DNA of 64,000 bases, from the NCBI RefSeq assembly GCF_004114935.1, contig NZ_CP022221.1, positions 4,547,001 to 4,611,000 of the forward strand. The letters are read 5' to 3'. Below, in pieces: positions 34,958 through 44,084 of the stretch. How positions within the stretch are numbered: the stretch's first letter is position 1; each line of letters begins with the position of its first letter. The stretch comes from Bradyrhizobium zhanjiangense (GTDB lineage: Bacteria; Pseudomonadota; Alphaproteobacteria; Rhizobiales; Xanthobacteraceae). The position numbers and the translations under genes were made by a program. The notes under the pieces were generated by a model. That model was not told the DNA's origin and ran no database searches. It saw only the letters and a program-made list of their open reading frames with translations.

Positions 34958-36228
34958 CGTGCGCTCTCCCGCGCCAGCGTGAACGGATTGCCGACCAGGC
35001 CTTCGATGGTCGCCACCCCCGCATGAAAGTTCTGCAGCGCCTCCTGCTCACGCAGCCGCGCCTGGGTGACGCTTGCCTGGGCGTCGAGCACTTCGAGCAG
35101 GGTGAAGCGGCCTTGGCCGTAGCCTTGCGCGATCGCCTCGGACGCTTCGACGGCCTTCGGAATCGCGGTCTCGCGCAGGACTGCGAGTTCGCGCAGCGAG
35201 CCTTGCAGCGAGTCATAGGCCCGGCCGGCGATCACGATCAGCGCGTTGCGGTTGGCCTCGCGCTCGGCTTTGGTCTTGGCGAGGCTTTCCTGGGCCGAGA
35301 GGATGTTGCCCTGGTTCTGGTCGAACACGGGAATTGGCACCGAGAGCGTGAGGCGCACAGCATCGTCATTGGTTTCGTTGTAATGGCGCCAGCCAGCCGC
35401 GATCCGCACGTCGGGGTAGGGCTTGAGCCGTGCCAGCAACAGCTCGGCATTGCGCTGAGCATAGACCGCGGTCCAGCGCACCAGCTGCGGATTGGCATCG
35501 ATCGCGGCGACGACCGATTGGAACGTCGGCGGGCGTCCCGTGATATCGAGCCGGCCGGAGACCTCGCCGAATTTCGCGGCGGGATCTCCCATCAGCACCG
35601 CCAGCTCGCGCCGGGCGCTGGCCAGCGTCGCCTTGAAGCGCTCGCGGTCGGCCTTCACCAGGGCGGAGGCGACCTCGGCGCGGCCGGTTTCGGCCGGCGA
35701 GGAGGCGCCAGCCTCGACGCGGCGGCGGAGCAGCGGCGTCAGGCGGTCGATCGCGGCGATCTGTTCGTCCAGGATCTGGATGCGCCGCTGCGCGCCGAGC
35801 ACGCTGAGGAAAGCGATCGCTGTCTCCGACAGCACCTCCAGCCTGACGGCCTTGCGCTGGATCGCGGCGACCTCGATGCCGGCTGCGCCTGCGGCAATCC
35901 GCGCCTCCCGTTTGCCGAACAGCTCGAAAGCCTGGCTGATCTGGAGCGTGGTCTCGGCCGATCGCGTGCCGCGATATCTGCCAGAGCCGAATGAATCGTC
36001 CTGCTCGTAGGACAGTTCCGGATTGAGCAGTGCGCCCGCCTGGATGCGCTGACCCGTGGCAATGCCGACGTCGCGCTCCGCCGCCGTCAGGCGCGGACTC
36101 GCGGCCAGCGCGCGCGACAGCGCGGTCCGCATCGTCAAAGTCTGGGCGTGAGACGGTGCAAGCGCCAATCCGACAAGCAGACACGTCGCCGCGCACGCGA
36201 GGCGCGCGGCCATTCCCCTGCAAAACAT
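34954..36228 (-). CDS. czcC: TolC-family outer-membrane efflux protein (CzcC type)
   Basis: A 424-residue outer-membrane factor. A signal peptide (residues 1-28, ending ALAPSHAQ) is followed by the duplicated helical-barrel pattern with SPRLTAAERDVGIATGQRIQ near residue 44 and the second half starting near 240 (VAAIDANPQLVRW). An alternative start lies five codons downstream. First structural gene of the czcCBA-CDF operon. The second pump cluster in this window has no such gene and may share this channel. Confidence 0.92.
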
Positions 36229-36283
36229 GAAACCGACCTGTGAAGGATGAACCTAATGGGCGCAGGGCGCCCGACCAATCCGT

Positions 36284-36646
36284 TCAGGCAATAGGTTTGG
36301 GAGGCGGGGAGTCGGTATCGGGGATAATTCCGGCGAGCCGGGGTGCAAGTTGCCGGCGCGATGCAGACACCAGCGCGACCAATGCGGCGGATAGTGCCGG
36401 CTGCGCCATCGTCACCGAGAAGCAGCCATGGCAATGATGGCCGCCGATCGCCTTGTGGTCGCCGTGGCCTGTGGAGCCATCGAGGATCGAAGCGATTTCC
36501 GAGCCGCCGGACGGGCTGGTCACATCGATGTCATGAGTGCCGTGGAGCGCGCCCGACAGCAGGTACATGACCGCAACAAACACAGCCATGAGCCCGCGCC
36601 AATTGCGCGTGTGCCTGAGTCTGAAGGGCCGGCGGTTCAAGACCAC
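36284..36646 (-). CDS. Hypothetical protein upstream of czcC with His/Cys cluster
   Basis: A 120-residue protein. After a basic N terminus comes a single hydrophobic segment GLMAVFVAVMYLLSGALHGT (residues 19-38). Near residues 62-76 lies a dense metal-binding-like cluster, GHGDHKAIGGHHCHGCF, with five His and two Cys. It precedes the czcCBA operon on the same strand by 55 bases and is likely the operon's leader gene. The location and cluster suggest a periplasmic metal sensor or chaperone, an inference only. Confidence 0.7.
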   Translation of the reverse strand: MVLNRRPFRLRHTRNWRGLMAVFVAVMYLLSGALHGTHDIDVTSPSGGSEIASILDGSTGHGDHKAIGGHHCHGCFSVTMAQPALSAALVALVSASRRQLAPRLAGIIPDTDSPPPKPIA

Positions 36647-36794
36647 GAATTCACTCTCGCTGACAGTCAGGCTGGCCTAGCACGGCGACGGGAACAGTGT
36701 CGACCCGCAACAATGTTACGTGTGGGAACTTGATGTCGCGGGGGCCGGCCCCACCGTGATTGTCCGACGCGTGCAACCGCTCTATCTTGTGAGC

Positions 36795-37424
36795 ATGGCT
36801 GATGCATGCTGCTCACCGCCGCCGCTCAATCTTGATCGTCATCGCGACAACAAAGCGTATCGTCGCGTGCTATGGGCGGTGCTCGCCGCCAATGCCGTCA
36901 TGTTCCTCGCCGAGATCGGCGCGGGCCTTGCTGCCGGATCGGCGTCGCTCCAGGCTGACGCGCTCGATTTTCTCGGAGACGCCGCGAACTACGCCATCAG
37001 CCTTCTGGTGGTCGGCATGACGCTGCGCTATCGCGCTGCCGCGGCCCTGGCGAAGGGGCTGACGATGGGCGCCCTTGGCCTTTGGGTCGTCGGCACGGTC
37101 GTCTGGCACGCGGCCCATGGCACGCTGCCGAGCGCTTTCACCATGGGGGCGGTTGGTGTCGCGGCGCTTGCCGCGAACGTCGCCTCCTTCGGGCTGTTGT
37201 GGGCCCATCGCAAGGGCGACTCCAACATGCGCTCGGCCTGGATATGCACCCGCAATGACGTGCTCGGAAACATCGCCGTGCTGTTGGCCGCCCTCGGCGT
37301 GTTCGGGACCGGCACGGGCTGGCCCGATATCATCGTGGTCGCAATCATGGCCGGCCTCGCGCTTCAGGGAGCGGTTGTCGTGGTACGGCACTCCCGAATG
37401 GAGCTGAAGGTTGCTCCGGCCTAG
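36795..37424 (+). CDS. CDF-like cation transporter, membrane domain only
   Basis: About 209 residues from the ATG at 36795. The protein starts MADACCSPPPLNLDRHRDN and has six predicted helices. The first transport-site motif QADALDFLGDAANY is at about residue 58 and a second-site motif WICTRNDVLGNIAVLL is near 150. It lacks the large C-terminal cytoplasmic domain of typical CDF proteins and ends shortly after helix six. The N-terminal Cys pair may bind metal. It is divergent from the 36646 gene, so the short gap 36647-36794 should hold promoters for both. Confidence 0.85.
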   Translation: MADACCSPPPLNLDRHRDNKAYRRVLWAVLAANAVMFLAEIGAGLAAGSASLQADALDFLGDAANYAISLLVVGMTLRYRAAAALAKGLTMGALGLWVVGTVVWHAAHGTLPSAFTMGAVGVAALAANVASFGLLWAHRKGDSNMRSAWICTRNDVLGNIAVLLAALGVFGTGTGWPDIIVVAIMAGLALQGAVVVVRHSRMELKVAPA

Positions 37425-37483
37425 AACGCGATGCCGCAAGTCGTGCCGCCGGATAGCAACGTCTGATAGGCTCCTCGGGTTCG

Positions 37484-38014
37484 TTATTTCTCGTGTTGGT
37501 GGCGGTGCATCGATGCGCCACCCGTGTAGCCGCGCAACGCGGCGTATTTATCCAATTGAGCCTTTTCGAGAACGGCCCGCGTGAGCAGATGGTACTTGAG
37601 ATGCGCGTCTCGGAGCTCGCCCTGAATGACCGAGATTGCGGCCGTTGCCGCTCTGAGGCTTTCGGGGGTTACGCTTCCGCTGGCGAATTGCTGGTCTAAC
37701 TCGGCTTCCTTGTTGATCAGCCGGGTCCCGAGAGGGATCGCTTCGGACTTCATGGCGGCAAACATCTCCTGCACCTTGCCCCGCTGCTCGGAGGTCAACC
37801 CCAATCGGTCCCCGAGCTCAAGAACGTGGGAAGGTCCCGGATAGCCGTTGATCTCGGCAGCGAGCGCCAATCCCATACCGCGGCCCGCGCGCAGGTCTGC
37901 GATCTCCTGATCCGAGAGCGCTTTTATCTGGCGGAGCTGCATCCCTGCATAAGGCGTCTGCGCCCACAGGGATGCCGAGACAAGGAAAATGACTGTCGCA
38001 GCGATGAACTTCAT
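37484..38014 (-). CDS. Spy/CpxP-like periplasmic metal-stress protein
   Basis: A 176-residue protein with a signal peptide (residues 1-18, ending SLWAQ). The helical LTxxQ-type motif characteristic of Spy, CpxP and CnrX-like proteins is LTSEQRGKVQEMFAAMKSEA near residue 73. The C terminus is His-rich (GASMHRHQHEK) and may bind metal. These proteins act as periplasmic chaperones or sensors. It follows the cytochrome gene by 66 bases on the same strand and is probably the last gene of the copper operon. Confidence 0.82.
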   Translation of the reverse strand: MKFIAATVIFLVSASLWAQTPYAGMQLRQIKALSDQEIADLRAGRGMGLALAAEINGYPGPSHVLELGDRLGLTSEQRGKVQEMFAAMKSEAIPLGTRLINKEAELDQQFASGSVTPESLRAATAAISVIQGELRDAHLKYHLLTRAVLEKAQLDKYAALRGYTGGASMHRHQHEK

Positions 38015-38079
38015 GGGGATGTCCTTCCAATGTTAGACAGTCTGTAGTGTGTAATTCGTGGTCGAGACCAGCCAAGACC

Positions 38080-38793
38080 TCAGCAGTGATCTTCTATCGT
38101 TTTGGAGATTTCGTTCGGGGCGGCGAAAATCACGTCCGCCCGGTCACCCATCATGCCGGCCGACACGATAGCGGGCGCGCCGCTCTGCGGTCCGTCTTCG
38201 CTGGAATCCGTCTTCAGACGCAGATTGCGCTCCCAGAAGGGGCGCGTCTTGCCGTCGGCCGTCGTCACCCGGTAGGTGTCCCGACAGTGGGTCATGCCGG
38301 TGACGCGCTGCGCGGGATTCAGATTCTTCAGATTGGGGGCGCGGCCGCTACCCATCATCCCTCCCATCATGCCGCCCCCATTCATGCGGTTTTCGGCCGT
38401 TCGCTCCGGCGCGGCCCCCGGCTTGGTGGCCTCCTTAAGGAATGCCAACAGATCCGCGCGAACGCGTGAGTCATCGATCCCCTCGAACGGCATCTCGTTG
38501 TGCGGCACCATGCGCGCAGGATCGGTCAACCAGGCGTCCAGCGAGCGGTCGTCCCAGATGATTCCCGAAGCTTTCAGCGCGTCGGAGTAGCGGTCGAAAC
38601 TCGGCAAGCTGGCGGCCTTCCTCCCCCAGAGATTTGCAAGACTCGGCCCCGTCATGTTGCGGTCGGGCTCGAGCGAGTGACATGCCGCGCAGACGCGAAA
38701 ATTGCGTTCGCCCCGAGCCACGCTGTCCTGCTGCGCGCCGGCCGGCGAGGAGACGAGGACGGCCGCGAATGCCACGAAGAGAAGGCGATCCAT
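38080..38793 (-). CDS. Exported c-type cytochrome with Met-rich linker
   Basis: A 237-residue protein. A signal peptide (residues 1-20, ending AGAQ) is followed by a class I cytochrome c domain with heme motif CAACH near residue 35 and axial-Met segment NEMPFEG near 97. A Met/Gly linker (MNGGGMMGGMMGSG near 137) follows, then a C-terminal domain of about 85 residues with NPAQRVTGMTHCRDTYRV and a terminal Cys. The start is only two bases past the micro-ORF stop. The Met-rich linker resembles copper-binding Met motifs and echoes the micro-ORF's N terminus. It may pass electrons in copper oxidation or repair; inference. Confidence 0.85.
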   Translation of the reverse strand: MDRLLFVAFAAVLVSSPAGAQQDSVARGERNFRVCAACHSLEPDRNMTGPSLANLWGRKAASLPSFDRYSDALKASGIIWDDRSLDAWLTDPARMVPHNEMPFEGIDDSRVRADLLAFLKEATKPGAAPERTAENRMNGGGMMGGMMGSGRAPNLKNLNPAQRVTGMTHCRDTYRVTTADGKTRPFWERNLRLKTDSSEDGPQSGAPAIVSAGMMGDRADVIFAAPNEISKTIEDHC

Positions 38794-38795
38794 GT

Positions 38796-38924
38796 TCAAT
38801 CTCCCCGATTTGAGAAGAAGAGATACTTGACAAGCGCTGCCGCCCCCAGCGCGAGCACGACAACGACCAGAACCGCGATCAGCTCCATGCCGCCCATCAT
38901 TCCCGACATCATATCCTGCATCAT
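38796..38924 (-). CDS. Met-rich single-helix micro-protein in the copper operon
   Basis: A 42-residue gene. It starts MMQDMMSGMMGGMELIAVLV, continues as one membrane helix (about residues 14-33) and ends YLFFSNRGD. Eight of the first 13 residues are Met, in MM pairs such as bind Cu(I). GGTGAGCC lies before the start. It begins eight bases after the cusA stop and ends two bases before the cytochrome ATG, so it is almost certainly translated with them. I recognise no family. Confidence 0.7.
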   Translation of the reverse strand: MMQDMMSGMMGGMELIAVLVVVVLALGAAALVKYLFFSNRGD

Positions 38925-38932
38925 GGCTCACC

Positions 38933-41900
38933 TCATTCGGCTGGCTCCTGGATTCGCGACTTTGTAACGATCGCTTTCGATTTTCCCGGAGGTTGTGGCT
39001 TGCCCGCAGAAGGCAAATGGAAGCCCTTCACGATGCCGAAGATCGCGGGGATCACGATCAGCGTCAGCAACGTCGAAGAGATCATGCCTCCGATCATGGG
39101 CACGGCGATGCGCTGCATGATCTCCGAGCCGGTGCCGGTGCTCCACATGATCGGCAGCAGGCCGGCCATGATCGCGACCACCGTCATCATCTTCGGGCGG
39201 ACGCGCTCGACGGCGCCCTCCATGATGGCAGCATAGAGATCCTCGCGGGTCAGCGGGCGGCCCGCGAGCACGCAGCGCGCCTTGGTCTCGGCGAGCGCGT
39301 GGTTGAGATAGATCAGCATCACGACGCCGGTTTCGGCTGCCACGCCCGCCAGTGCGATGAACCCGACGGCGACCGCGACCGACAGGTTGAAGCCGAGCCA
39401 CCACATCAGCCAGAGGCCGCCGACCAGGGCGAAGGGCAGCGAGAGCATGACGATCATGGTCTCGGTGACCGAGCGGAAGTTGAGATAGAGCAGGAGGAAG
39501 ATGATCAGCAGCGTCACCGGCACCACGATCTTGAGCCGCGCGGTGGCGCGTTCGAGATATTCGTACTGCCCGCTCCAGACCAGATAGTAGCCGGGCGGGA
39601 ATTCGATGCTTGCCTGAACGGCGTGCTGCGCATCGGCGACGTAGCCGCCGAGGTCGCGGTCGCGAATGTCGACATAGATGTAGGTGGCAAGCTGGCCGTT
39701 TTCGGTTCGGATCGAGGTCGGCCCGCGTGCCGGCGTCACGCTTGCGACCTCACCGAGAGGGACGGCGCCGCCTGATGGCATAGGCACCAGGATGTCGCTG
39801 CTGATCGCCTTCGGATTGTCGCGCAGGTCGCGCGGGTAGCGCATATTGACGGTGAAGCGCTGACGTCCCTCCACCGTCGTCGTCACGGTCTGGCCGCCGA
39901 GTGCGGTCGCGATCGTGTCCTGCACGTCCTGTACCATGATGCCGTAGCGCGACAGCGCCTCGCGGTTCGGCGTGATCTCGAGGTAGTAACCACCGAGGCC
40001 GCGCTCGGCATAGGCCGAGGAGGTGCCTGGGACCGCCTTGAGCACCTGCTCGACCTGCTTTGCAAGCTTGTCGATTCCGGCGAGATCGGTGCCGATGACC
40101 TTGACGCCGACGGCCGTTCGGATGCCGGTCGAGAGCATGTCGATACGAGCCTTGATCGGCATGGTCCAAGCGTTGGAGACGCCAGGAAATTGCAATGCCT
40201 TGTCCATCTCGGCGATCAGGCTGTCGACGGTCACGCCGGCGCGCCACTCGGTCGTCGGCTTCAGATTGACGATGGTCTCGAACATCTCCGACGGTGCAGG
40301 GTCAGTTGCAGTCGCGGCGCGGCCGGCCTTGCCGTAGACCGAGGCAACCTCCGGGAAGGAGCGGATGATGCGGTCCTGGATCTGCATCAGCTCGGCGGCC
40401 TTGGTCACGGAAATGCCGGGCAGCGTCGTCGGCATGTAGAGCAGGGTGCCTTCGTTGAGGTTCGGCATGAACTCGGTGCCGAGCCGCCCGGCCGGCCAGA
40501 CCGAGACGGCGAGCACGCCGAGCGCGAGCAGGATCACCGGGATCTTGGCGCGCAGCACGCCAGAGATCACCGGGCGGTAGATCCAGATCAGGAAGCGGTT
40601 GATCGGATTCTTGTGCTCCGGAATGATCTTGCCGCGGACGAAGATCACCATCAGCGCCGGGACCAATGTCACCGACAGCAGTGCTGCCGCCGCCATCGCA
40701 AACGTCTTGGTGAAGGCGAGCGGGCTGAACAGCCGTCCTTCCTGAGACTCCAGCGTGAAGATCGGCATGAACGACACGGTGATGATGAGGAGGCTGAAGA
40801 ACAGGGCAGGGCCGACTTCCGCGGAGGCCTCGATCAGGATCTTGACCCGCGATCGGCCGGGATCGGCGCGTTCGAGATGCTTGTGGGCGTTCTCGATCAT
40901 GACGATGGCGGCGTCGATCATGGCGCCGATTGCGATCGCAATGCCGCCGAGACTCATGATGTTGGAGCCGATCCCGAGCAGCTTCATGGCGCCAAAGGCC
41001 ATCAGAACGCCCACGGGAAGCATCAGGATCGCGACCAGCGCGCTGCGGACATGCAACAGGAACACGATGCAGACGAGAGCGACGACGATGCTCTCGTCGA
41101 CCAGCGTATGCTTCAGCGTATCGATCGCTGCGTAGATCAGGCTCGAGCGGTCGTAGACCGGAACGATCTCGATCGATTTTGGCAGGCTGGTCGCGATCTC
41201 CCTGAAACGCTTCTTGACGTTCTCGATCACGTCGAGCGCGTTCACGCCAAAACGTTGGAGCACGATGCCGCTCGCGACCTCGCCCTCGCCATTGAGCTCG
41301 GCGATGCCGCGCCGCTCGTCGGGACCGAGCTCGATGCGGGCGACGTCGCGCAGCTTGACCGGAGTGCCGTCGCTGGTCTTCAGCACGATGTTGCCGAGAT
41401 CCTCGATGCTCCTGAGATAGCCCTTGCCGCGGATGACATATTCGAACTCGGACAGCTCGACGGTGCGGCCGCCGACATCGGCATTGCTGGCACGGATCGC
41501 CTCGCGCATCTTCTGCATGGTGATGCCGAGGTCGCGCATGCGCTGCGGGTCGAGGATGACATTGTACTGCTTGACGAAGCCGCCGACGCCGGCAACCTCC
41601 GCAACGCCTTCGGCCTTGGCCAGGGCGAATTTCAGGTTCCAGTCCTGGATCGTCCTGGTCTCCGCGAGGTTCAGCTCCTTCGACATGATGGCATATTGGT
41701 AGACCCAGCCGACGCCGGTGGCGTCCGGGCCGATCGTCGGCGTCACGCCGGCCGGCAGCCTTGATGCCGCACCGTTGAGGAATTCGAGCACGCGCGAGCG
41801 CGCCCAGTAGATGTCCGTGCCGTCCTCGAAGATGACGTAGACGAAGGAGACGCCGAAGAAGGAGAACCCGCGCACCACCTTCGATTTCGGCACCGTCAGC

Positions 41901-42118
41901 ATCGCCGTGGTGAGGGGATAGGTGACCTGGTCCTCGATCACCTGCGGCGCCTGTCCCTGATATTCGGTGTAGACGATGACCTGGGTGTCGGAGAGATCAG
42001 GAATGGCGTCGAGCGGCAGATGGACGAGGGCGTAGAGGCCCGCGGCGGCGGCAAAGCCGGTGCCGAACAGCACCAGCAGCAGGTTGCGTGCTGACCATGC
42101 GATGAGGCGCGCGATCAT
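38933..42118 (-). CDS. cusA: Cu/Ag-type RND efflux pump, inner-membrane subunit (CusA type)
   Basis: A 1061-residue HME-RND pump. The helix-4 motif reads GGIAIAIGAMIDAAIVMIEN, the monovalent-metal (Cu+/Ag+) pattern, in place of the DFG...DGA motif of the czcA gene. Met residues placed as in CusA's binding site appear in TLLYMPTTLPG and KARIDMLSTGIRT. Complete length and normal ends. Its start overlaps the cusB stop by four bases. It exports periplasmic or cytoplasmic Cu(I) through an outer-membrane channel not encoded in this cluster. Confidence 0.94.
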   Translation of the reverse strand: MIARLIAWSARNLLLVLFGTGFAAAAGLYALVHLPLDAIPDLSDTQVIVYTEYQGQAPQVIEDQVTYPLTTAMLTVPKSKVVRGFSFFGVSFVYVIFEDGTDIYWARSRVLEFLNGAASRLPAGVTPTIGPDATGVGWVYQYAIMSKELNLAETRTIQDWNLKFALAKAEGVAEVAGVGGFVKQYNVILDPQRMRDLGITMQKMREAIRASNADVGGRTVELSEFEYVIRGKGYLRSIEDLGNIVLKTSDGTPVKLRDVARIELGPDERRGIAELNGEGEVASGIVLQRFGVNALDVIENVKKRFREIATSLPKSIEIVPVYDRSSLIYAAIDTLKHTLVDESIVVALVCIVFLLHVRSALVAILMLPVGVLMAFGAMKLLGIGSNIMSLGGIAIAIGAMIDAAIVMIENAHKHLERADPGRSRVKILIEASAEVGPALFFSLLIITVSFMPIFTLESQEGRLFSPLAFTKTFAMAAAALLSVTLVPALMVIFVRGKIIPEHKNPINRFLIWIYRPVISGVLRAKIPVILLALGVLAVSVWPAGRLGTEFMPNLNEGTLLYMPTTLPGISVTKAAELMQIQDRIIRSFPEVASVYGKAGRAATATDPAPSEMFETIVNLKPTTEWRAGVTVDSLIAEMDKALQFPGVSNAWTMPIKARIDMLSTGIRTAVGVKVIGTDLAGIDKLAKQVEQVLKAVPGTSSAYAERGLGGYYLEITPNREALSRYGIMVQDVQDTIATALGGQTVTTTVEGRQRFTVNMRYPRDLRDNPKAISSDILVPMPSGGAVPLGEVASVTPARGPTSIRTENGQLATYIYVDIRDRDLGGYVADAQHAVQASIEFPPGYYLVWSGQYEYLERATARLKIVVPVTLLIIFLLLYLNFRSVTETMIVMLSLPFALVGGLWLMWWLGFNLSVAVAVGFIALAGVAAETGVVMLIYLNHALAETKARCVLAGRPLTREDLYAAIMEGAVERVRPKMMTVVAIMAGLLPIMWSTGTGSEIMQRIAVPMIGGMISSTLLTLIVIPAIFGIVKGFHLPSAGKPQPPGKSKAIVTKSRIQEPAE

Positions 42119-43557
42119 GGCTTGGCTCCCATCGCCTTGTCGCCGCCTTGCGCCGTGCCGGTATCGGCAAAACCTTTCAGCGCGGCCTTCAGATTGCTCT
42201 CGGCGTCGATCAGGAAGTTGGCGGAGGTGACGACGGCGTCGCCCTCGGCAAGGCCGTCGCGGATTTCGACATAGCCGTCGCCGCGCCGTCCGGGCTTGAC
42301 CTCGCGCGGCTCGAAACGCCCCTGGCCCTTGTCGACCAGCACGGCCTGCCGGCTGCCGGTGTCCAGCAGCGCGCTCTCGGCGACGCTGAGCACCGGCACC
42401 GGCGTGCCGGTGTCGATCTCGGCGTCGACATACATGTCGGGAAGCAAAGCGAGGTCGGCATTCGCCAGCTCAATTCGCACCCGCGCCGTGCGCGTCTCCT
42501 TGTTCACCTGCGGATAGATCACGCTGATCAGGCCCTTGAAGTCGCGGCCGGGATAGCTGCGGGCCCGCACCATCACGGGCTGGCCGACAGCGACATTGCC
42601 GAGATCGCGCTCGGCCACGTCCACCGTCGCCCAGACCTGCGAGATGTCGGCGATGCGGAACAACACGTCGCCGGGCTGGGCGCGCATGCCCTCGATGGCG
42701 TTGCGCTGGAGCACGATGCCGTCGCGCGGCGACGACCACTGAATGGCGATTGGCAGGGCGTGGTTCTTCTCCATTTCGGCGATGACGGGTTCGGGGACGT
42801 CGAGATTGATCAGGCGCTGCCGGGAGCCGCGGCCATAGGGCTCGATACCCGCCGTCGTCTTCGAGGTGATCGTCGCGAGATATTCGGCGGCCGCCGACGA
42901 GACGGCGGGGCTGTAGATCTCCATCAGCGGCTGGCCCCTGGTCACGCGGGTGCCGGTGGTGACGTCGGCGACCTTCTGCACAAAACTGTCGGCGCGCATC
43001 GCGACCACCGAGACCCGGCGTTCATCGAGCTGAATCGTGCCGGGCGCACGCACCAGCGTTCTGATCCGGCGCAGCTCGGCCGGTTCGGATTTGACGCCGC
43101 TGCGCTGGATCTTGCCGGGCGACAGTTTCACCGACCCGTCGTCGCTGTCCTCGCCTTCGTAGACGGGGATGTAATCCATCCCCATCGAGTCCTTCTTCGG
43201 CACGGGCGAGGTGTCCGGCAGGCCCATCGGGTGGCGGTAATATTTGATCTTGCGATCGCCCTTGGCGTCGGTTGCCATGACGGCGGGCGCTTCGTCAGCT
43301 TCCTCGAAGGCGATGTCCTCGTTCGCCCGCACGGCGCGATAGTCGCGGCCGTCGGCGGTCTTCTTCGGGGTGAGGGAGTAGAACGGCCGGCCGTCCGGAT
43401 CCCGGAAATAGATCGGTGCGCCCGCGTCAGCCGCATGCGCGGCGAAAGTCAGCGAGCTTGAATCCGACTGAGGCTGCATGGCGCGGCCGCCAATCAGCGC
43501 GACACCTGCCGCCGCGAAAATCGCAGCGGCAGTGCCTGCAATGGCGAGGCGGGTCAT
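42115..43557 (-). CDS. cusB: Cu/Ag RND efflux periplasmic adaptor with tandem metal-binding motifs (CusB type)
   Basis: A 480-residue adaptor. After the membrane anchor (about 5-27) come two related motifs. The copy near residues 106-138, YYRHPMGLPDTSPVPKKDSM followed by GMDYIPVY, is the standard heavy-metal-binding (HMBD) domain. The copy near 49-83, YFRDPDGRPFYSLTPKKTAD followed by GRDYRAV, has the same layout but has lost the His-Pro-Met core. The usual barrel and hairpin domains follow (VRAPGTIQLDERRVSVVAMR, SPRDGIVLQRNAIEGM). It overlaps both the FixH-like gene and cusA by four bases. Confidence 0.92.
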   Translation of the reverse strand: MTRLAIAGTAAAIFAAAGVALIGGRAMQPQSDSSSLTFAAHAADAGAPIYFRDPDGRPFYSLTPKKTADGRDYRAVRANEDIAFEEADEAPAVMATDAKGDRKIKYYRHPMGLPDTSPVPKKDSMGMDYIPVYEGEDSDDGSVKLSPGKIQRSGVKSEPAELRRIRTLVRAPGTIQLDERRVSVVAMRADSFVQKVADVTTGTRVTRGQPLMEIYSPAVSSAAAEYLATITSKTTAGIEPYGRGSRQRLINLDVPEPVIAEMEKNHALPIAIQWSSPRDGIVLQRNAIEGMRAQPGDVLFRIADISQVWATVDVAERDLGNVAVGQPVMVRARSYPGRDFKGLISVIYPQVNKETRTARVRIELANADLALLPDMYVDAEIDTGTPVPVLSVAESALLDTGSRQAVLVDKGQGRFEPREVKPGRRGDGYVEIRDGLAEGDAVVTSANFLIDAESNLKAALKGFADTGTAQGGDKAMGAKP

Positions 43558-43952
43558 TTCTCGGCCGTGACGACGAGCTTGCTTTCGACCGTGCCGGTCT
43601 CACCCTGCACCTTGGCGCCGAGCGAGAGTTGCCAGCGTCCGGCCATGCTGAAATTGGCCTTGAAACGATAGGTCCCGGGTTCGGTGCCCGGCATCGGCGT
43701 GACCTTGGTGACCATCTCCTGCATGCCGTCAGGCGCCATGTCGAGCCGGCTGGCGAAGATCACCGCATCGGGTATCGCCTTGCCGCTGGTCTTGTCGACC
43801 AGCCGCACGGTCACGATGCGATCGGCCCCGGTCTTGATGGTCGGTTGAGCCAGCTGGAATTCGTAGTTCTTGATTTCGGCGTGCGCGCTCCCCGTGAACG
43901 CAGCGCCGATCAGCGCGGCGATGGCGGCGCGCGCGAGCTTGGTGGTCGTCAT
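43554..43952 (-). CDS. FixH-like exported protein of the copper operon
   Basis: A 132-residue protein with a signal peptide (residues 1-25, ending GSAHA) and one immunoglobulin-like FixH/YtkA-type domain: IKTGADRIVTVRLVDKTSG, a MAPDGMQEMVTKVTPM segment and AGRWQLSLGAKV. The Met-rich MAPDGMQEM stretch is a plausible copper-binding loop. FixH-type domains occur with copper delivery to oxidases and with Cus-like pumps. Its last bases overlap the cusB start, so it lies in the same operon. Confidence 0.82.
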   Translation of the reverse strand: MTTTKLARAAIAALIGAAFTGSAHAEIKNYEFQLAQPTIKTGADRIVTVRLVDKTSGKAIPDAVIFASRLDMAPDGMQEMVTKVTPMPGTEPGTYRFKANFSMAGRWQLSLGAKVQGETGTVESKLVVTAEK

Positions 43953-44084
43953 AATTTATAGTTCCTCGATGGGTCTGATGGAGCCGCCGGAGCTGCTCGC
44001 GGCAAGCCGACATGCAGCCAAGCGGCAGGTAATGGCGCGCACGCCGATGTCGGCGCGCACGATCATCAGGCGCGTCAGCGCCGA

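Noticed and set aside
39750..41764. Long plus-strand and minus-strand frames (up to 524 residues) across cusA
   Set aside because: Composition is His/Asp/Arg-rich without hydrophobic periodicity, typical of out-of-frame reading of a high-GC gene.
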